This document shows, piece after piece, positions 49,070 to 59,207 of a stretch of DNA of 64,000 nt. The position numbers were made by a program, and so were the translations under genes. The notes beneath the pieces are model-generated. The model worked only from the letters and a program-made list of their open reading frames with translations, did no database searches and was not told where the DNA came from. Source of the DNA: Mesorhizobium sp. GbtcB19 (lineage in GTDB: Bacteria > Pseudomonadota > Alphaproteobacteria > Rhizobiales > Rhizobiaceae); assembly GCF_019091085.1 (NCBI RefSeq), contig NZ_JAGXJY010000008.1:186001-250000 (forward strand), in the 5' to 3' direction. Numbering within the stretch: position 1 is the stretch's first letter; the number at the start of each line of letters is the position of its first letter.

Positions 49070-51538
49070 ATGGCTGGACGTGGCCGGGGCGCGGAAGAGG
49101 GCGAGGGAACGATAGCTGGCGTCAGCGAACGCCTGATGTTTGCCCATGCCGAGCCCACCGAGGAAGCGCCGTTTACGCTTCCAGAACTCCGCCCACCAGC
49201 CGAGCTTCCGCAGCCCGATGGCCGTGCGCTACAGCCAGCCCCGCCTACAACCATCGTCGACCGGATCCGCAAACAGCTCGGCCGCGTTTCGCTTCCTGCG
49301 CTGCGCCGGAGCGTTGCGGTCGCCGCTGCCACCGAGCTCGACCGTGGCATCGGCTTCCTTTTGGTGCCGGTCTTCCTGGCCGCCGGCGTCATCTATTACT
49401 TCTCGCTGAGCACCGAGCCCGATCTCTACAGGCCGCTCGCGGCGGTGGCTCTGATGGCTGTCTGCGCGGCGGTCTCGCGTTCCTGGCAGAGAACGCATCT
49501 TGTCTTCATGGCGACGCTTTTCTGCGCGCTCGGCTTTCTCGCGGCCAAGGTCGAGACCTGGCGGATGGCGACGCCGATGCTGGGCTCCGAAATCCAGACC
49601 CGGCTGACCGGCCGCCTCGTCACCGCTGAGGCGATGGCCAATGGTCGTGTGCGGCTGACCATAGATCTCATCTCCACGGAACATCCGACTCTGCGTTATG
49701 CGCCGGACCGCGTCAGGGTTTCGGCGCGCAGAATTCCGCCCGGCATGACGGCCGGGTCGATGCTGACCGGCTATGTCAAGCTGCTGCCGCCGACCGGCCC
49801 GGTTCGGCCGGACAGCTACGACTTTTCCTTCGACAGCTATTTTGCCGGCATCGGCGGCAGCGGCTTTTTCCTGGGCGACCCGAAGCTGATTGCTCCGTCT
49901 TCGACGGCGCCGACGGGAGCGCCCTTCGGCGCGCGCATCGCATCGGCCGTGGAAAACGCGCGCGAAGGCATCGCCGACCACATCAGGACCACCATCGGCG
50001 GTTCCGAAGGCGAGATCGCGGCGGCGCTGATCGTCGGCGTGCGCGCCGGCATTCCGGAAGAGATCAACGAGTCGATGCGGCGCACCGGCATCTATCACAT
50101 CATCTCGATCTCCGGCCTGCACATGGCGCTGGTCGCCGGCACGATCATGGTCCTGCTGCGCGGCGCCTTTGCGCTGTTTCCGGATTTCTCGTCGCGCCGG
50201 CCGGTGAAGAAATATGCCGCGGCGATCGCGCTGGCCTCGATCGCCGCCTACCTCGTCATTTCCGGCATCGTGGTGGCGGCCGAGCGGAGCTTCATCATGC
50301 TCGCCGTGATGCTGGTCGCCGTGCTCTTCGACCGCGCGGCGCTGACGATGCGCAACCTGGCGATCTCGGCTATCGCCGTCATCCTCGTCTCGCCGCACGA
50401 AGTCGTCGGCCCGAGCTTCCAGATGTCGTTCGCGGCCACCGCCGCCTTGGTCGGCGCCTATGCCGGCTTTGCCGACTATCGCGCCGGCAAAGCGACCACG
50501 CCGCCGGCAAAGCGCTCGTTCCTCGGCTTCTTGTCGCGAAAACTGGCGGTCGGCGTGGGTGGCGCCGCCGTAACCTCGCTCATCGCGGGCAGCGCTACAT
50601 TGCTGTTTGCGATCTGGCACTTCCAGCGCGTGTCGCCGCTCAGCCTGCTGGCCAATCTGGCGGTGATGCCGATCGTCTCGCTGATCGTCATGCCGTTCGC
50701 CGTGTTGAGCGCGCTGGCCATGCCGTTCGGCTTCGACGGCCCGTTCCTCTATGTGATGGGCAAGGGCCTGACGGCGATGATCGCCATCTCGGCGTGGATT
50801 TCCGAGCGTTCGCCGGTCGATGCCGTGGGGCTGATCTCGATCCAGTCGGTGCTGCTGGCGACAATCGCGCTGGTCATTGCGACCATGGCCACCACCTGGC
50901 TCAGATTGGCAGCCGTGCCGTTCGCTCTCGCGGCGCTGCTCGCCATTCCGCACGTGCGTACGCCGGATGTACTGATCTCGGAGGACGCCCATCTGGTAGC
51001 GATGCCGATCGGCGGCGGCGAGCTTGCCATCAATCGCGAACGCTCCAACGAGTTCACCACCGACAATTGGAAGCGGGCGCTGAAGGCCGAGGACATCGTG
51101 CCGCCCGAGATGTTCGCCAAGGACGCCCTCGATATCGCAGATCCCGTCGACCTGCCGCCCGGATCGCCCTTCTACTGCACCGGCGACCTCTGCATCGGCC
51201 GGCACCCTTCCGGCGCGATCGTCGCGCTCGCCGAAAACCGCGAGAGCGCCCGGCCGGCCTGCGGCTTTGCCGACCTCATCGTCATCAACGACGCCACGGC
51301 CTACAATCCCTGCCGAGATGCGCGCGTGCTTGTGGTCACCAAGCGCCAGTTGGCGCGTGACGGCAGTGCCGCCGTCTTCTTCGACACACAATCGGCGACC
51401 GCGCGCGCAGCCATCCAATATGCTGTCGAAAAGCCGTACCGGCCTTGGCACGAGCAGCGCAAATACACTCGAGAGGCGAGGGGGCTGCCGCCTTATGAAA
51501 AGCCTGAGAGAGCCAAGTCCTCTCAGTCGTCTCAGTAG
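49070..51538 (+). CDS. comEC: ComEC/Rec2-type DNA uptake channel protein
   Basis: ComEC forms the inner-membrane channel for transforming DNA. The 822-residue product has two N-terminal membrane segments, a DUF4131/OB-like part (residues 130-260), and the competence domain with many membrane segments, including [17 protein letters not shown] and [14 protein letters not shown]. The part after about residue 640 is a short degraded version of the metallo-beta-lactamase-like domain without HxHxDH. The ATG at 49070 follows AAGGGG. The gene overlaps the lexA stop by seven bases. Confidence 0.9.
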   Translation: MAGRGRGAEEGEGTIAGVSERLMFAHAEPTEEAPFTLPELRPPAELPQPDGRALQPAPPTTIVDRIRKQLGRVSLPALRRSVAVAAATELDRGIGFLLVPVFLAAGVIYYFSLSTEPDLYRPLAAVALMAVCAAVSRSWQRTHLVFMATLFCALGFLAAKVETWRMATPMLGSEIQTRLTGRLVTAEAMANGRVRLTIDLISTEHPTLRYAPDRVRVSARRIPPGMTAGSMLTGYVKLLPPTGPVRPDSYDFSFDSYFAGIGGSGFFLGDPKLIAPSSTAPTGAPFGARIASAVENAREGIADHIRTTIGGSEGEIAAALIVGVRAGIPEEINESMRRTGIYHIISISGLHMALVAGTIMVLLRGAFALFPDFSSRRPVKKYAAAIALASIAAYLVISGIVVAAERSFIMLAVMLVAVLFDRAALTMRNLAISAIAVILVSPHEVVGPSFQMSFAATAALVGAYAGFADYRAGKATTPPAKRSFLGFLSRKLAVGVGGAAVTSLIAGSATLLFAIWHFQRVSPLSLLANLAVMPIVSLIVMPFAVLSALAMPFGFDGPFLYVMGKGLTAMIAISAWISERSPVDAVGLISIQSVLLATIALVIATMATTWLRLAAVPFALAALLAIPHVRTPDVLISEDAHLVAMPIGGGELAINRERSNEFTTDNWKRALKAEDIVPPEMFAKDALDIADPVDLPPGSPFYCTGDLCIGRHPSGAIVALAENRESARPACGFADLIVINDATAYNPCRDARVLVVTKRQLARDGSAAVFFDTQSATARAAIQYAVEKPYRPWHEQRKYTREARGLPPYEKPERAKSSQSSQ

Positions 51539-52266
51539 CGGCGGATGAGCCCGACGAGCTTGCCTTGCACCTTGACTCGATCCGGTCCGAAGATGCGGGT
51601 CTCGTAGGCCGGGTTGGCGGCCTCCAGCGCGATCGAGGCGCCCTTGCGGCGGAAGCGCTTGAGCGTCGCTTCCTCATCGTCGACCAGCGCCACCACGATC
51701 TCGCCCGGGCTTGCGGTGTTGGCGTTGCGGATGATGACGGTGTCGCCGTCGAAGATACCGGCCTCGATCATCGAGTCGCCCTTGACCTCCAGCGCATAAT
51801 GCTCGCCGCCCATGATCATATCCGGCGGCACCGAGATCGAATGCGTCTGGTGCTGGATGGCGTCGATCGGCACACCGGCGGCGATGCGGCCCATCACCGG
51901 AATGGATACGGCCGAGACAGCGTCGTCATCATTGCTGGGCGTCGGCGTGCGCGAGAGCGCCGCCGGCTTGACCTGGCGACCGAGATTGCCCTGGCCGCCC
52001 TGGATGACGCTCGGCGAGAACTTCTTCGCGGCATTCAGGCCAGGCGCAATCGAGTCAGGCAGCCGCAGGACTTCCAATGCGCGCGCCCGGTTGGGCAGCC
52101 GGCGAATGAAGCCGCGTTCTTCCAGAGCCGTGATCAGCCGATGGATGCCGGATTTCGAGGCAAGGTCGAGCGCCTCCTTCATCTCGTCGAAGGATGGAGG
52201 AATCCCGCTCTCCTTGAGGCGTTCATGAATGAACATCAGGAGTTCATGTTGTTTGCGCGTCAGCAT
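51532..52266 (-). CDS. lexA: LexA repressor
   Basis: LexA represses SOS genes and cleaves itself when RecA is activated. The 244-residue protein has the winged-helix N-domain ([20 protein letters not shown]), a long linker (70-120) as in alphaproteobacterial LexA, the cleavage pair A130-G131 in RIAAGVPID, and the Ser-Lys dyad S165 (VKGDSMIE) and K203 (EATLKRF). A GTTC-N7-GTTC box lies 63 bases upstream, so it is autoregulated. It is convergent with comEC. Confidence 0.97.
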   Translation of the reverse strand: MLTRKQHELLMFIHERLKESGIPPSFDEMKEALDLASKSGIHRLITALEERGFIRRLPNRARALEVLRLPDSIAPGLNAAKKFSPSVIQGGQGNLGRQVKPAALSRTPTPSNDDDAVSAVSIPVMGRIAAGVPIDAIQHQTHSISVPPDMIMGGEHYALEVKGDSMIEAGIFDGDTVIIRNANTASPGEIVVALVDDEEATLKRFRRKGASIALEAANPAYETRIFGPDRVKVQGKLVGLIRRY

Positions 52267-52718
52267 TGGCGGCCCCCATGGGTTCTGAAACCAGAATCAG
52301 AAAAACAAACCCAGAACAAACACTATCTGTTCCAGTTGTGTTCCGCAACCGTTTAAAGTTTAATGAATTTCTTAAGGTCGCCGAAACAATGTTGCGCCCG
52401 ATAACGCTCCGGCCGCCATCCGCTGGGTGGTGTCATTGATTCTGCTCGAATTTGCAGTCCTGCTTAAGCTGAAATGAGAGCCGACGCCATCACGAAGGGG
52501 TGGGGTGGCACCACGTCGCTCGTTCCATGAGCGTGCCGCACCGTGAACGAAACGAACCCAAAATGCCAACATTGGCGATGATTCCGATCCTCGGTCTTTG
52601 CCGTCTATGGACCAGCTAACACAGGACAGAAGGTTCTTGCCGTGTCGTGGACGGTGGTGAGACAACCGCCCTCGGCTGGCCGTGAGCGGCACCGGGTCGA
52701 AATGGAGGCGGTAGCAGA
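52267..52718. other. Intergenic region between lexA and kynU
   Basis: This 452-base gap holds the LexA box near the lexA side. The rest has open frames of up to about 100 codons on the minus strand without motifs, and a short plus-strand frame from about 52563 to 52619 that could be a leader but has only one Trp codon and no ribosome binding site. I see no gene here. Confidence 0.6.
52329..52343 (-). promoter_or_regulatory. LexA (SOS) box of lexA
   Basis: GTTC-CAGTTGT-GTTC is a perfect match to the alphaproteobacterial GTTC-N7-GTTC operator, 63 bases upstream of the lexA start. Confidence 0.9.
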
Positions 52719-53966
52719 ATGAGGGGAATTCCTGATCTCGTTGAAGTCGAGGCGATGGACGCCGCGGATCCGCTGCGCGCTCTGCGCGATCGCTTCGTTC
52801 TTCCGGAAGGCGTGATTTACCTCGACGGCAATTCGCTGGGCGCTGCTTCGGTCAATGTCTTCAACGAGATCGAGAAGTCAGCGAAGCAGGAATGGGCGCA
52901 GGATCTGATCCGTGCCTGGAACACCGCCGGCTGGTTCGACATGCCGGTCAAGCTGGGCGACCGGCTCGGGCGTCTGGTCGGCGCCGCGCCCGGGCAGACC
53001 GTGGTGTGCGATACGACCTCGATCAACATCTACAAGGTCCTGCATGCGGCGCTAGCGATGCGGCCAGAACGGTCGGTGATCGTTGCCGAGGGCGACAGCT
53101 TTCCGACCGACCTCTACATGGCGGAAGGGGTGGCCTCGACGCGGCCCGGCACGGTGCTGCGGCTCGAAGGCGTCGATGCGCCGACGATCGAGAAGCTGAT
53201 CGACGACCGTGTCGCAGTCATCCTGGTCAACCACGTCAACTACAAGTCCGGCCGGCTGCGCGACATGGCGGCGCTGACGCGCAAGGCCCATGACGCCGGG
53301 GCGCTGATCGTCTGGGACCTCTGCCACACGGCCGGCGCCTTGTCGGTGGATCTCGACGGCTCGAATGCCGATTTCGCCATCGGCTGCACGTACAAATATC
53401 TCAATGGCGGGCCGGGCGCGCCGGCCTTCATCTATGCCGCGACCCGCCACCATGGCGACATTCGCCAGCCGCTCAGCGGCTGGTGGGGCCATGCCAGGCC
53501 GTTCGCGTTCGAGCAGGGTTATGCCGCCGGCTCAGGCATCCGGCGGTTCCTGTGCGGAACGCAGCCGGTGCTGTCGATGCGGGCGCTGAAAGGTTCGCTG
53601 GATCTCTGGGCCGAAGTCGACATGACGGCGGTGCGCGAGAAGAGCGTCGCGTTGACGGATCTGTTCATCCGGCTTGTCGAAGCCAGATGCGGCGCGTTCG
53701 GCCTCGAATTGGAAAGCCCGCGCAACGGCGCCGAACGCGGCAGCCAGGTGTCGTTCGCGCATCCGCATGGCTACCAGGTGATGCGCGCCTTGATCGAGCG
53801 CGGCGTGATCGGCGATTTCCGCGCGCCTTCGACCGTTCGTTTCGGCTTCACGCCGCTCTATGTCGGCTACCGGGATGTCTGGGACGCCGTCGAGGTGCTG
53901 GAAGACATCCTGCGCACCGGGGCCTGGCAGGATGCCCGCTATGCGGTAAAGGAGGCCGTCACCTGA
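52719..53966 (+). CDS. kynU: Kynureninase
   Basis: KynU splits kynurenine to anthranilate and alanine with PLP. The 415-residue protein has IYLDGNSLGAAS, the aminotransferase-fold aspartate in LIVWDLCHTAG, the PLP lysine K226 in IGCTYKYLNGGPGAPAF, and WWGHARPFAFEQGY. GGAGG lies about 10 bases upstream of the ATG. It heads a three-gene tryptophan-catabolic module with an aminobenzoate-CoA ligase and a formamidase-like hydrolase. Tryptophan dioxygenase is not in the window. Confidence 0.95.
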   Translation: MRGIPDLVEVEAMDAADPLRALRDRFVLPEGVIYLDGNSLGAASVNVFNEIEKSAKQEWAQDLIRAWNTAGWFDMPVKLGDRLGRLVGAAPGQTVVCDTTSINIYKVLHAALAMRPERSVIVAEGDSFPTDLYMAEGVASTRPGTVLRLEGVDAPTIEKLIDDRVAVILVNHVNYKSGRLRDMAALTRKAHDAGALIVWDLCHTAGALSVDLDGSNADFAIGCTYKYLNGGPGAPAFIYAATRHHGDIRQPLSGWWGHARPFAFEQGYAAGSGIRRFLCGTQPVLSMRALKGSLDLWAEVDMTAVREKSVALTDLFIRLVEARCGAFGLELESPRNGAERGSQVSFAHPHGYQVMRALIERGVIGDFRAPSTVRFGFTPLYVGYRDVWDAVEVLEDILRTGAWQDARYAVKEAVT

Positions 53967-53975
53967 AGCGGGCGC

Positions 53976-55601
53976 TCAATGAGGCTTTTCGGCGCGCAGG
54001 CGGAAGCGCTGGATTTTGCCTGTCTGGGTTTTCGGCAGGGCGTCGATGAACTTGACCGATCGCGGGTACTTATAAGGCGCGATCGTCGCCTTGACGTGAT
54101 CCTGCAGGCGCTTGACGGTCATGGCATCCGCCGCCGCGCCCGGCACCAACACGACATGCGCCTCGACGATCTGGCCGCGTTCGGTGTCCTCGGCGCCGAT
54201 GACGGCGCATTCCGCGACATCGGGATGCGACAGCAGTGCTGCTTCCACCTCTGGTCCGGCGATATTGTAGCCGGCGCTGACGATCATGTCGTCGGAGCGG
54301 GCGGCGAAATGGAAGAAGCCGTCCTCGTCCTGCACGAAAGTGTCGCCGGTCAGGTTCCAGCCGTCCCGGACATAGTCCTTCTGGCGGCTGTCGGCCATGT
54401 AGCGGCAGCCCGTCGGTCCGCGCACCGCCAGCCTGCCGGTCGCGCCGCGCGGCAACTCGCGCATCTCGCCGTCGACGATGCGCGCTTCGTAGCCGCCCAC
54501 CGGCTTGCCGGTCGAAGCCGGCTTCCTGTCGTCGAAGCGGTTGGAGATGAAGATGTGCAGCATCTCGGTGGCGCCGATGCCGTCCAGGATCGGCTTGCCG
54601 GTCTTTCGCGTCCATTCCTCGAAGACAGGGGCGGGCAGTGTCTCGCCGGCCGAAACGGCAACGCGCAGCGACGAAAGGTCCGCGCCTTCGTCCATGGCCT
54701 TCAGCATCGCCCTGTAGGCGGTGGGCGCCGTGAAGGAGATGGTCGCCCTGTAGGTCTCGATAATGGCTATCATATTGGGCGGCGTCGCCTGTTCCAGCAG
54801 CGTCGCGGCAGCGCCGAAGCGCAGCGGAAAGATGGCGAGCCCGCCGAGGCCGAAGGTGAAGGCGAGCGGCGGCGAGCCGACAAAAATGTCGTCGGGCGTT
54901 ACCTGGAGAATCTCGCGGGCATAGGCGTCGGCGATGATCATCAGGTCGCGATGGAAATGCATGGTCGCCTTCGGCACCCCGGTCGTTCCCGACGTGAAGC
55001 CAAGAAGAGCCACGTCGTCGCGACCGGTTTCGACCGCCTTGAAAGTGACTGATTTGTCGAGCGCGGCACGATCGAGCTCCGCATCATGGTTGGCGGTACC
55101 GTCGAAGCCGATGACCTGTTTGAGGAAGACGCTGTCCTTGGCGCAGGCCGTCATCTCGTCCATCAGCCTGGTGTCGCAAAGCGCGACACCGATTTCCGCC
55201 TTGTCGACGATCTTGGCGAGTTCGCCGGCGCGCAGCATCGGCATGGTGTTGACGACGACCGCTCCGACCTTGGTGGCGGCCAGCCAGCAGGCGACCATGG
55301 CGGGGTTGTTCGCCGAACGGATCAGCACCCGGTTGCCCGGCTTCACACCATAGTTTTCGACCAGCGCATGGGCGAGCCTGTTCGTCCAGTCGGACAATTC
55401 CTTGTACGTGCGGCGACGGCCATTGCCGATCAGCGCGGTGCGATCGCCGAAACCTTTTTCGACCAGCCTGTCGGTGAGTTCGACCCCGGCGTTGAGACGC
55501 TCGGGATAGTCGAACCCGTCGAGGAGAAAATCCGGCCACTGCTCCGGCGGCGGCAGATTATCGCGGGTGAACGTGTCGCTATGCGCTGAGGGTCCAAGCA
55601 T
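53976..55601 (-). CDS. 2-aminobenzoate (or benzoate)-CoA ligase
   Basis: This 541-residue AMP-forming enzyme activates an aromatic acid to its CoA thioester. It has the adenylation motifs LGFTSGTTGVPKATMHFHRD, DGIGATEMLHIF, the hinge DDMIVSAGYNIAGPEVE and the terminal lysine in LPKTQTGKIQRFRLR. Family resemblance is strongest to 2-aminobenzoate-CoA ligases; kynureninase next door makes that substrate. It starts at ATG 55601 (GGAGG 11 bases upstream). It converges on kynU, 9 bases away, and is divergent from the hydrolase gene. Confidence 0.85.
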   Translation of the reverse strand: MLGPSAHSDTFTRDNLPPPEQWPDFLLDGFDYPERLNAGVELTDRLVEKGFGDRTALIGNGRRRTYKELSDWTNRLAHALVENYGVKPGNRVLIRSANNPAMVACWLAATKVGAVVVNTMPMLRAGELAKIVDKAEIGVALCDTRLMDEMTACAKDSVFLKQVIGFDGTANHDAELDRAALDKSVTFKAVETGRDDVALLGFTSGTTGVPKATMHFHRDLMIIADAYAREILQVTPDDIFVGSPPLAFTFGLGGLAIFPLRFGAAATLLEQATPPNMIAIIETYRATISFTAPTAYRAMLKAMDEGADLSSLRVAVSAGETLPAPVFEEWTRKTGKPILDGIGATEMLHIFISNRFDDRKPASTGKPVGGYEARIVDGEMRELPRGATGRLAVRGPTGCRYMADSRQKDYVRDGWNLTGDTFVQDEDGFFHFAARSDDMIVSAGYNIAGPEVEAALLSHPDVAECAVIGAEDTERGQIVEAHVVLVPGAAADAMTVKRLQDHVKATIAPYKYPRSVKFIDALPKTQTGKIQRFRLRAEKPH

Positions 55602-55851
55602 GTTGCCGCAATCCTCCCTGCTTTCCGGGAGGTTTGCCGCCATCCGGCCATAGCCTTTCGCGCGACGCCACCTGAGGGGCGAGCGGTGCAGGCTTAGGTC
55701 GTTCAGCAGACCTCCCATTGTCGGCTGTTCGTCAGGTAGGATCGCACTGCGCCAAATTTGTTTCAAGCCTAAAATGTTTTCACGCCGGAGCATTGACGTT
55801 GTCTCTTCGGCCGGCCATTGCTGGTCGACCTGTGTGTCTTGGGAGGGGCTC

Positions 55852-56682
55852 TTGGTCGCACATCGCATCGCGGATTGGGACAATGCCTACGCCAACGGCG
55901 CGAATATCGCCGGCGGCGATCGATGGCCGGCGGCCTGGGACGGCCCGGCTCAGGCATTTCGCGAGAAACTGTTGGTAGAGGGCAGGGCCCGGCTCGACAT
56001 CGCCTATGGCGAGGCGCCGCGCAACCGGTTCGATCTCTTTCTCCCGCCTGCCGCGCCGAAGGGGCTCGTGGTGTTCATCCACGGCGGCTACTGGATGGAG
56101 TCACACAAGAACTCCTGGTCGCATCTGGCCGGTGGCGCCGTCGGTCGCGGCTTTGCCGTTGCCATGCCCTCTTACACGCAGTGCCCGCAGACCAGAATCG
56201 GCGGCATCGTCGCAGAAGTCGCGGCCGCGATCGGCAAGGCGGCGGCCATGGTCGATGGCCCGCTGATGCTGACCGGGCACTCGGCGGGCGGACATCTTGC
56301 CAGCCGCATGGTGACCGCGACCTCGCCGCTGGCGTCCGATGTGGCGCGGCGCATACGCCAGGTCGTTTCGATTTCGGGCCTGCACGACCTTCGGCCGCTC
56401 ATGTCCACCGCGCTGAACGAGACCCTGAACATCGATGAGCGGGAAGCGTTGAGCGAAAGCCCGGCGCTGCTGCGGCCCGTGCAGGGAGCCCGCATCACCT
56501 GCTGGGCCGGCGGCGGCGAGCGTTCGGAATTTCTTCGTCAGAGCGCGCTGCTCGCCAACATCTGGATAGGGCTGGGCGCCGCCACCGATACAGTGGTCGA
56601 GCCGGACCGGCACCATTTCAACGTTGTCGATGGCCTCGCCGATCCGGATCATCCTCTGACCCGCAGGCTGGTCGACGAATAG
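55852..56682 (+). CDS. Alpha/beta hydrolase, probable N-formylkynurenine formamidase
   Basis: The 276-residue protein is an esterase/lipase-type alpha/beta hydrolase with the oxyanion motif HGGYW, the nucleophile GHSAGGH and a likely C-terminal histidine in PDRHHFNV. The HGGYW form and its place beside kynU suggest the eukaryotic-like arylformamidase that makes kynurenine; this is inference, as most bacterial KynB proteins belong to a different, metal-dependent family. The start TTG at 55852 has GGGAGGGG just upstream. Confidence 0.78.
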   Translation: MVAHRIADWDNAYANGANIAGGDRWPAAWDGPAQAFREKLLVEGRARLDIAYGEAPRNRFDLFLPPAAPKGLVVFIHGGYWMESHKNSWSHLAGGAVGRGFAVAMPSYTQCPQTRIGGIVAEVAAAIGKAAAMVDGPLMLTGHSAGGHLASRMVTATSPLASDVARRIRQVVSISGLHDLRPLMSTALNETLNIDEREALSESPALLRPVQGARITCWAGGGERSEFLRQSALLANIWIGLGAATDTVVEPDRHHFNVVDGLADPDHPLTRRLVDE

Positions 56683-56703
56683 TTTACGACTAAGCCGACC
56701 GTA

Positions 56704-57909
56704 TCAGCGCAGCATCAGCACGCTGCATTCGGCGCCGGCCTCCGCCGCCGGCGCGAAGGGCTGGCGCACGATCAGCCCATTGGCGTCGGCCAGCATTCTG
56801 AGCATCGAGGAGTCCTGGATACCGAAGGGGGTCGCGACCAGCGTGCCTGCGTCCTCGCGCACGACGGCGCGCACATAGTCCTGCCTGAGATCGTTGGCCT
56901 GCATCGCGGTTCCCAGCCGGGCCGTTCGCACGTCCTGCTTGAGGTCTCGGCCGCCGAGCCGGGCAAGCAATGGCTTCAGGAACAGCTGAGAGCAGACGAT
57001 GCTCGCCACCGGATTGCCGGGCAGGCCGATGCAGCGGACATTGCCAAGCCGGCCAAACATCAGCGGTTTGCCGGGGCGCATGGCGATCTTCCAGAAATCG
57101 AGCGCCATGCCTTCGCCGGTGAGCACGTCATGGATCAGGTCGTGATCGCCGACCGAAGCGCCGCCGAGCGTGACGATGACGTCGGCGCTCGCTTCGACCG
57201 CTTTCCTGACCAGCGCGGCGATCGCCTCCTTGCGGTCGGCGGCGATGCCGAGATCGAGCGCGAGCGCACCGACGGATTGCGCGGCGGCGGCGACGCCATA
57301 GGCGTTGGAGGAAATGATCTGGTCGGGGCCAAGCGCGCTGCCCGGCGGCAGCAATTCGTCACCGGTGGCGATGATCGCGACCAGCGGCCGACGCACGACA
57401 TTGAGGCTCGGATGGTTGGCCGAGGCTGCCAGCGAGAGCGCTGCGGCATCGAGCACGCGCCCCTTTTCGAGCAGCACGTCGCCCTGGCCGAAGTCGAGCC
57501 CGCGGCGGCGGATATTGCGTCCCTGTGCGGTCGGCTCCGTCACTTCGATCTGGCGGTTGCCCAGGTCGCGGACGTTTTCCTGGATGACGATTGTATCGGC
57601 GCCTTCGGGCACCGGCGCGCCGGTGAAGATGCGCACGGCCTGGCCTTCCCCAACGGCTCCGGAGAAGCCGCGCCCGGCAGGCGCCATGCCGACGACCTCG
57701 AGTTGCGCCGGCACTGAGGCAACATCAGTGGAACGCGCGGCATAACCGTCCATCGCCGAGGCGTTGAAGGGCGGCTGCGTGCGCAGCGCCACAACCGGCT
57801 CCGCCAGGACCCGCCCGGCCGCTTCGGCCAGCGGAACGCTTTCACCGGGCAAAGGTGCTGCGCCGTCGAGCAGGCGTTCGAGCGCTTCGGCGACCGGAAC
57901 CAACGCCAT
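56704..57909 (-). CDS. moeA: Molybdopterin molybdotransferase MoeA
   Basis: MoeA inserts molybdate into molybdopterin-AMP. The 401-residue product has PPFNASAMDGYA, GRGFSGAVGEGQAVRIFTGAPVP-like and VTLGGASVGDHD motifs, and a C-terminal MoeA beta-barrel domain (about residues 330-401). It starts at ATG 57909 overlapping the moaC stop (TGATG). The moaC-moeA pair is joined to trpC-trpD upstream in one compact minus-strand operon. Confidence 0.95.
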   Translation of the reverse strand: MALVPVAEALERLLDGAAPLPGESVPLAEAAGRVLAEPVVALRTQPPFNASAMDGYAARSTDVASVPAQLEVVGMAPAGRGFSGAVGEGQAVRIFTGAPVPEGADTIVIQENVRDLGNRQIEVTEPTAQGRNIRRRGLDFGQGDVLLEKGRVLDAAALSLAASANHPSLNVVRRPLVAIIATGDELLPPGSALGPDQIISSNAYGVAAAAQSVGALALDLGIAADRKEAIAALVRKAVEASADVIVTLGGASVGDHDLIHDVLTGEGMALDFWKIAMRPGKPLMFGRLGNVRCIGLPGNPVASIVCSQLFLKPLLARLGGRDLKQDVRTARLGTAMQANDLRQDYVRAVVREDAGTLVATPFGIQDSSMLRMLADANGLIVRQPFAPAAEAGAECSVLMLR

Positions 57910-58388
57910 CAGGCACTCACCTTGTAGTCGCCGGATTTGCCGCCGGCCTTCTCGACCAGCCTTATCCCGGAAATCACCATGCCGCGATCCACGGCCTTGG
58001 CCATGTCGTAGATGGTGAGGCAAGCGACGGAAGCCGCGGTCAGCGCCTCCATCTCCACGCCGGTCTTGCCGGTGACGCGGGCGAGCGCGGTGACCTTGAG
58101 GCCGGGCAGCGTGCGGTCCGGCTCGATCTCGACGGCGACCTTGGTCAGAAGCAGCGGATGGCAAAGCGGGATGAGTTCATGCGTCTTCTTCGCCGCCATG
58201 ATCCCGGCAATGCGGGCGGTGCCCAGCACGTCGCCTTTCTTGGCGTCGCCGGCGAGGATCATCTCCAGCGTTTCAGGCTGCATCGAGACGAAGCCCTCGG
58301 CGATCGCCGTGCGGGTCGTCTCGGCCTTGTCGCCGACATCGACCATGTTGGCTTCGCCCTTGGCGCCGAGATGGGTGAGGGCAGGCAT
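57909..58388 (-). CDS. moaC: Cyclic pyranopterin monophosphate synthase MoaC
   Basis: MoaC completes the first step of molybdenum cofactor synthesis, with MoaA. The 159-residue protein has [27 protein letters not shown] and [23 protein letters not shown], and the catalytic lysine and aspartate region near the last helix ([21 protein letters not shown]). The start is two bases from the trpC stop. Confidence 0.96.
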   Translation of the reverse strand: MPALTHLGAKGEANMVDVGDKAETTRTAIAEGFVSMQPETLEMILAGDAKKGDVLGTARIAGIMAAKKTHELIPLCHPLLLTKVAVEIEPDRTLPGLKVTALARVTGKTGVEMEALTAASVACLTIYDMAKAVDRGMVISGIRLVEKAGGKSGDYKVSA

Positions 58389-58390
58389 TC

Positions 58391-59203
58391 TCAAACGGCC
58401 TCGGCCGCCGCCTTGCCCGTCAGCAGAAGCTCGGTCGCGGCAGCCACATCCGCCTGCCGCATCAGGCTCTCGCCGACGAGGAAGGTGCCGATCCTGCTTT
58501 TCTCCAGCCGGCGGCAATCCTGATGCGTGAAGATGCCGCTTTCGCTGACCAGCAGCCGGTCCGCCGGCACCATGGCCGCCAGACGCTCCGAAACATCGAG
58601 GCTGGTCTCGAAGGTTCTCAGATCGCGATTGTTGATGCCGATCAGGCGCGACGACAAGGTAAGCGCGCGCTGCATTTCCTTCTCGTCATGCACCTCGACC
58701 AGCGCGTCCATGCCAAGCTCGAAGGCGGTCGCTTCCAATTCGCTGGCCAGCGCGTCGTCGACGCTTGCCATGATGATCAGGATCGCGTCGGCGCCCCACG
58801 CGCGCGCTTCGTAGACCTGGTAGGTGTCGAAAAGGAAATCCTTGCGCAGAGCCGGCAGGCGCACGGCTGCGCGCGCGGCCGTCAGGAATTCCGGCGCGCC
58901 CTGGAAGGATGGCGCGTCGGTCAGCACCGAAAGGCAGGCCGCGCCGCCCTTCTGATAGGCCCTGGCGAGCGCCGGCGGATCGAAATCGGCGCGGATCAGG
59001 CCCTTGGAAGGGCTCGCCTTCTTGATCTCGGCGATCAGTGCGAAGCCGCCGGCCCGGCGCTTGGCCTCGAGCGCGGCGAGAAAGCCGCGCGGCGCGTCGG
59101 CGTCCCTGGCCTTCGCCTTGAGGTCGGCGAGCGGCACGCTGAGCTTCGCCGCGGCGATCTCTTCGCGCTTGTAGGCTTCGATCTTGCGCAGGATGTCCGA
59201 CAA
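58391..59203 (-). CDS. trpC: Indole-3-glycerol phosphate synthase
   Basis: TrpC closes the indole ring in tryptophan synthesis. From TTG 59203 it is 270 residues: [73 protein letters not shown] and VSESGIF. The TTG lies four bases after the trpD stop, with GGATAAGG overlapping. The frame extends upstream into trpD, but homologues begin near [12 protein letters not shown]. Confidence 0.94.
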   Translation of the reverse strand: MSDILRKIEAYKREEIAAAKLSVPLADLKAKARDADAPRGFLAALEAKRRAGGFALIAEIKKASPSKGLIRADFDPPALARAYQKGGAACLSVLTDAPSFQGAPEFLTAARAAVRLPALRKDFLFDTYQVYEARAWGADAILIIMASVDDALASELEATAFELGMDALVEVHDEKEMQRALTLSSRLIGINNRDLRTFETSLDVSERLAAMVPADRLLVSESGIFTHQDCRRLEKSRIGTFLVGESLMRQADVAAATELLLTGKAAAEAV

Positions 59204-59207
59204 AGCC

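Noticed and set aside
49229..51451. Long open frame antisense to comEC (about 740 codons)
   Set aside because: Shadow of a GC-rich gene; composition is Arg/His/Asp-rich and without motifs.
52563..52619. Short leader frame upstream of kynU with a Trp codon
   Set aside because: One Trp codon, no ribosome binding site and no terminator/antiterminator pair were seen, so attenuation cannot be claimed.
52372..52692. Minus-strand frame of about 105 codons between lexA and kynU
   Set aside because: No ribosome binding site, no motif and arginine/serine-rich composition typical of chance frames.
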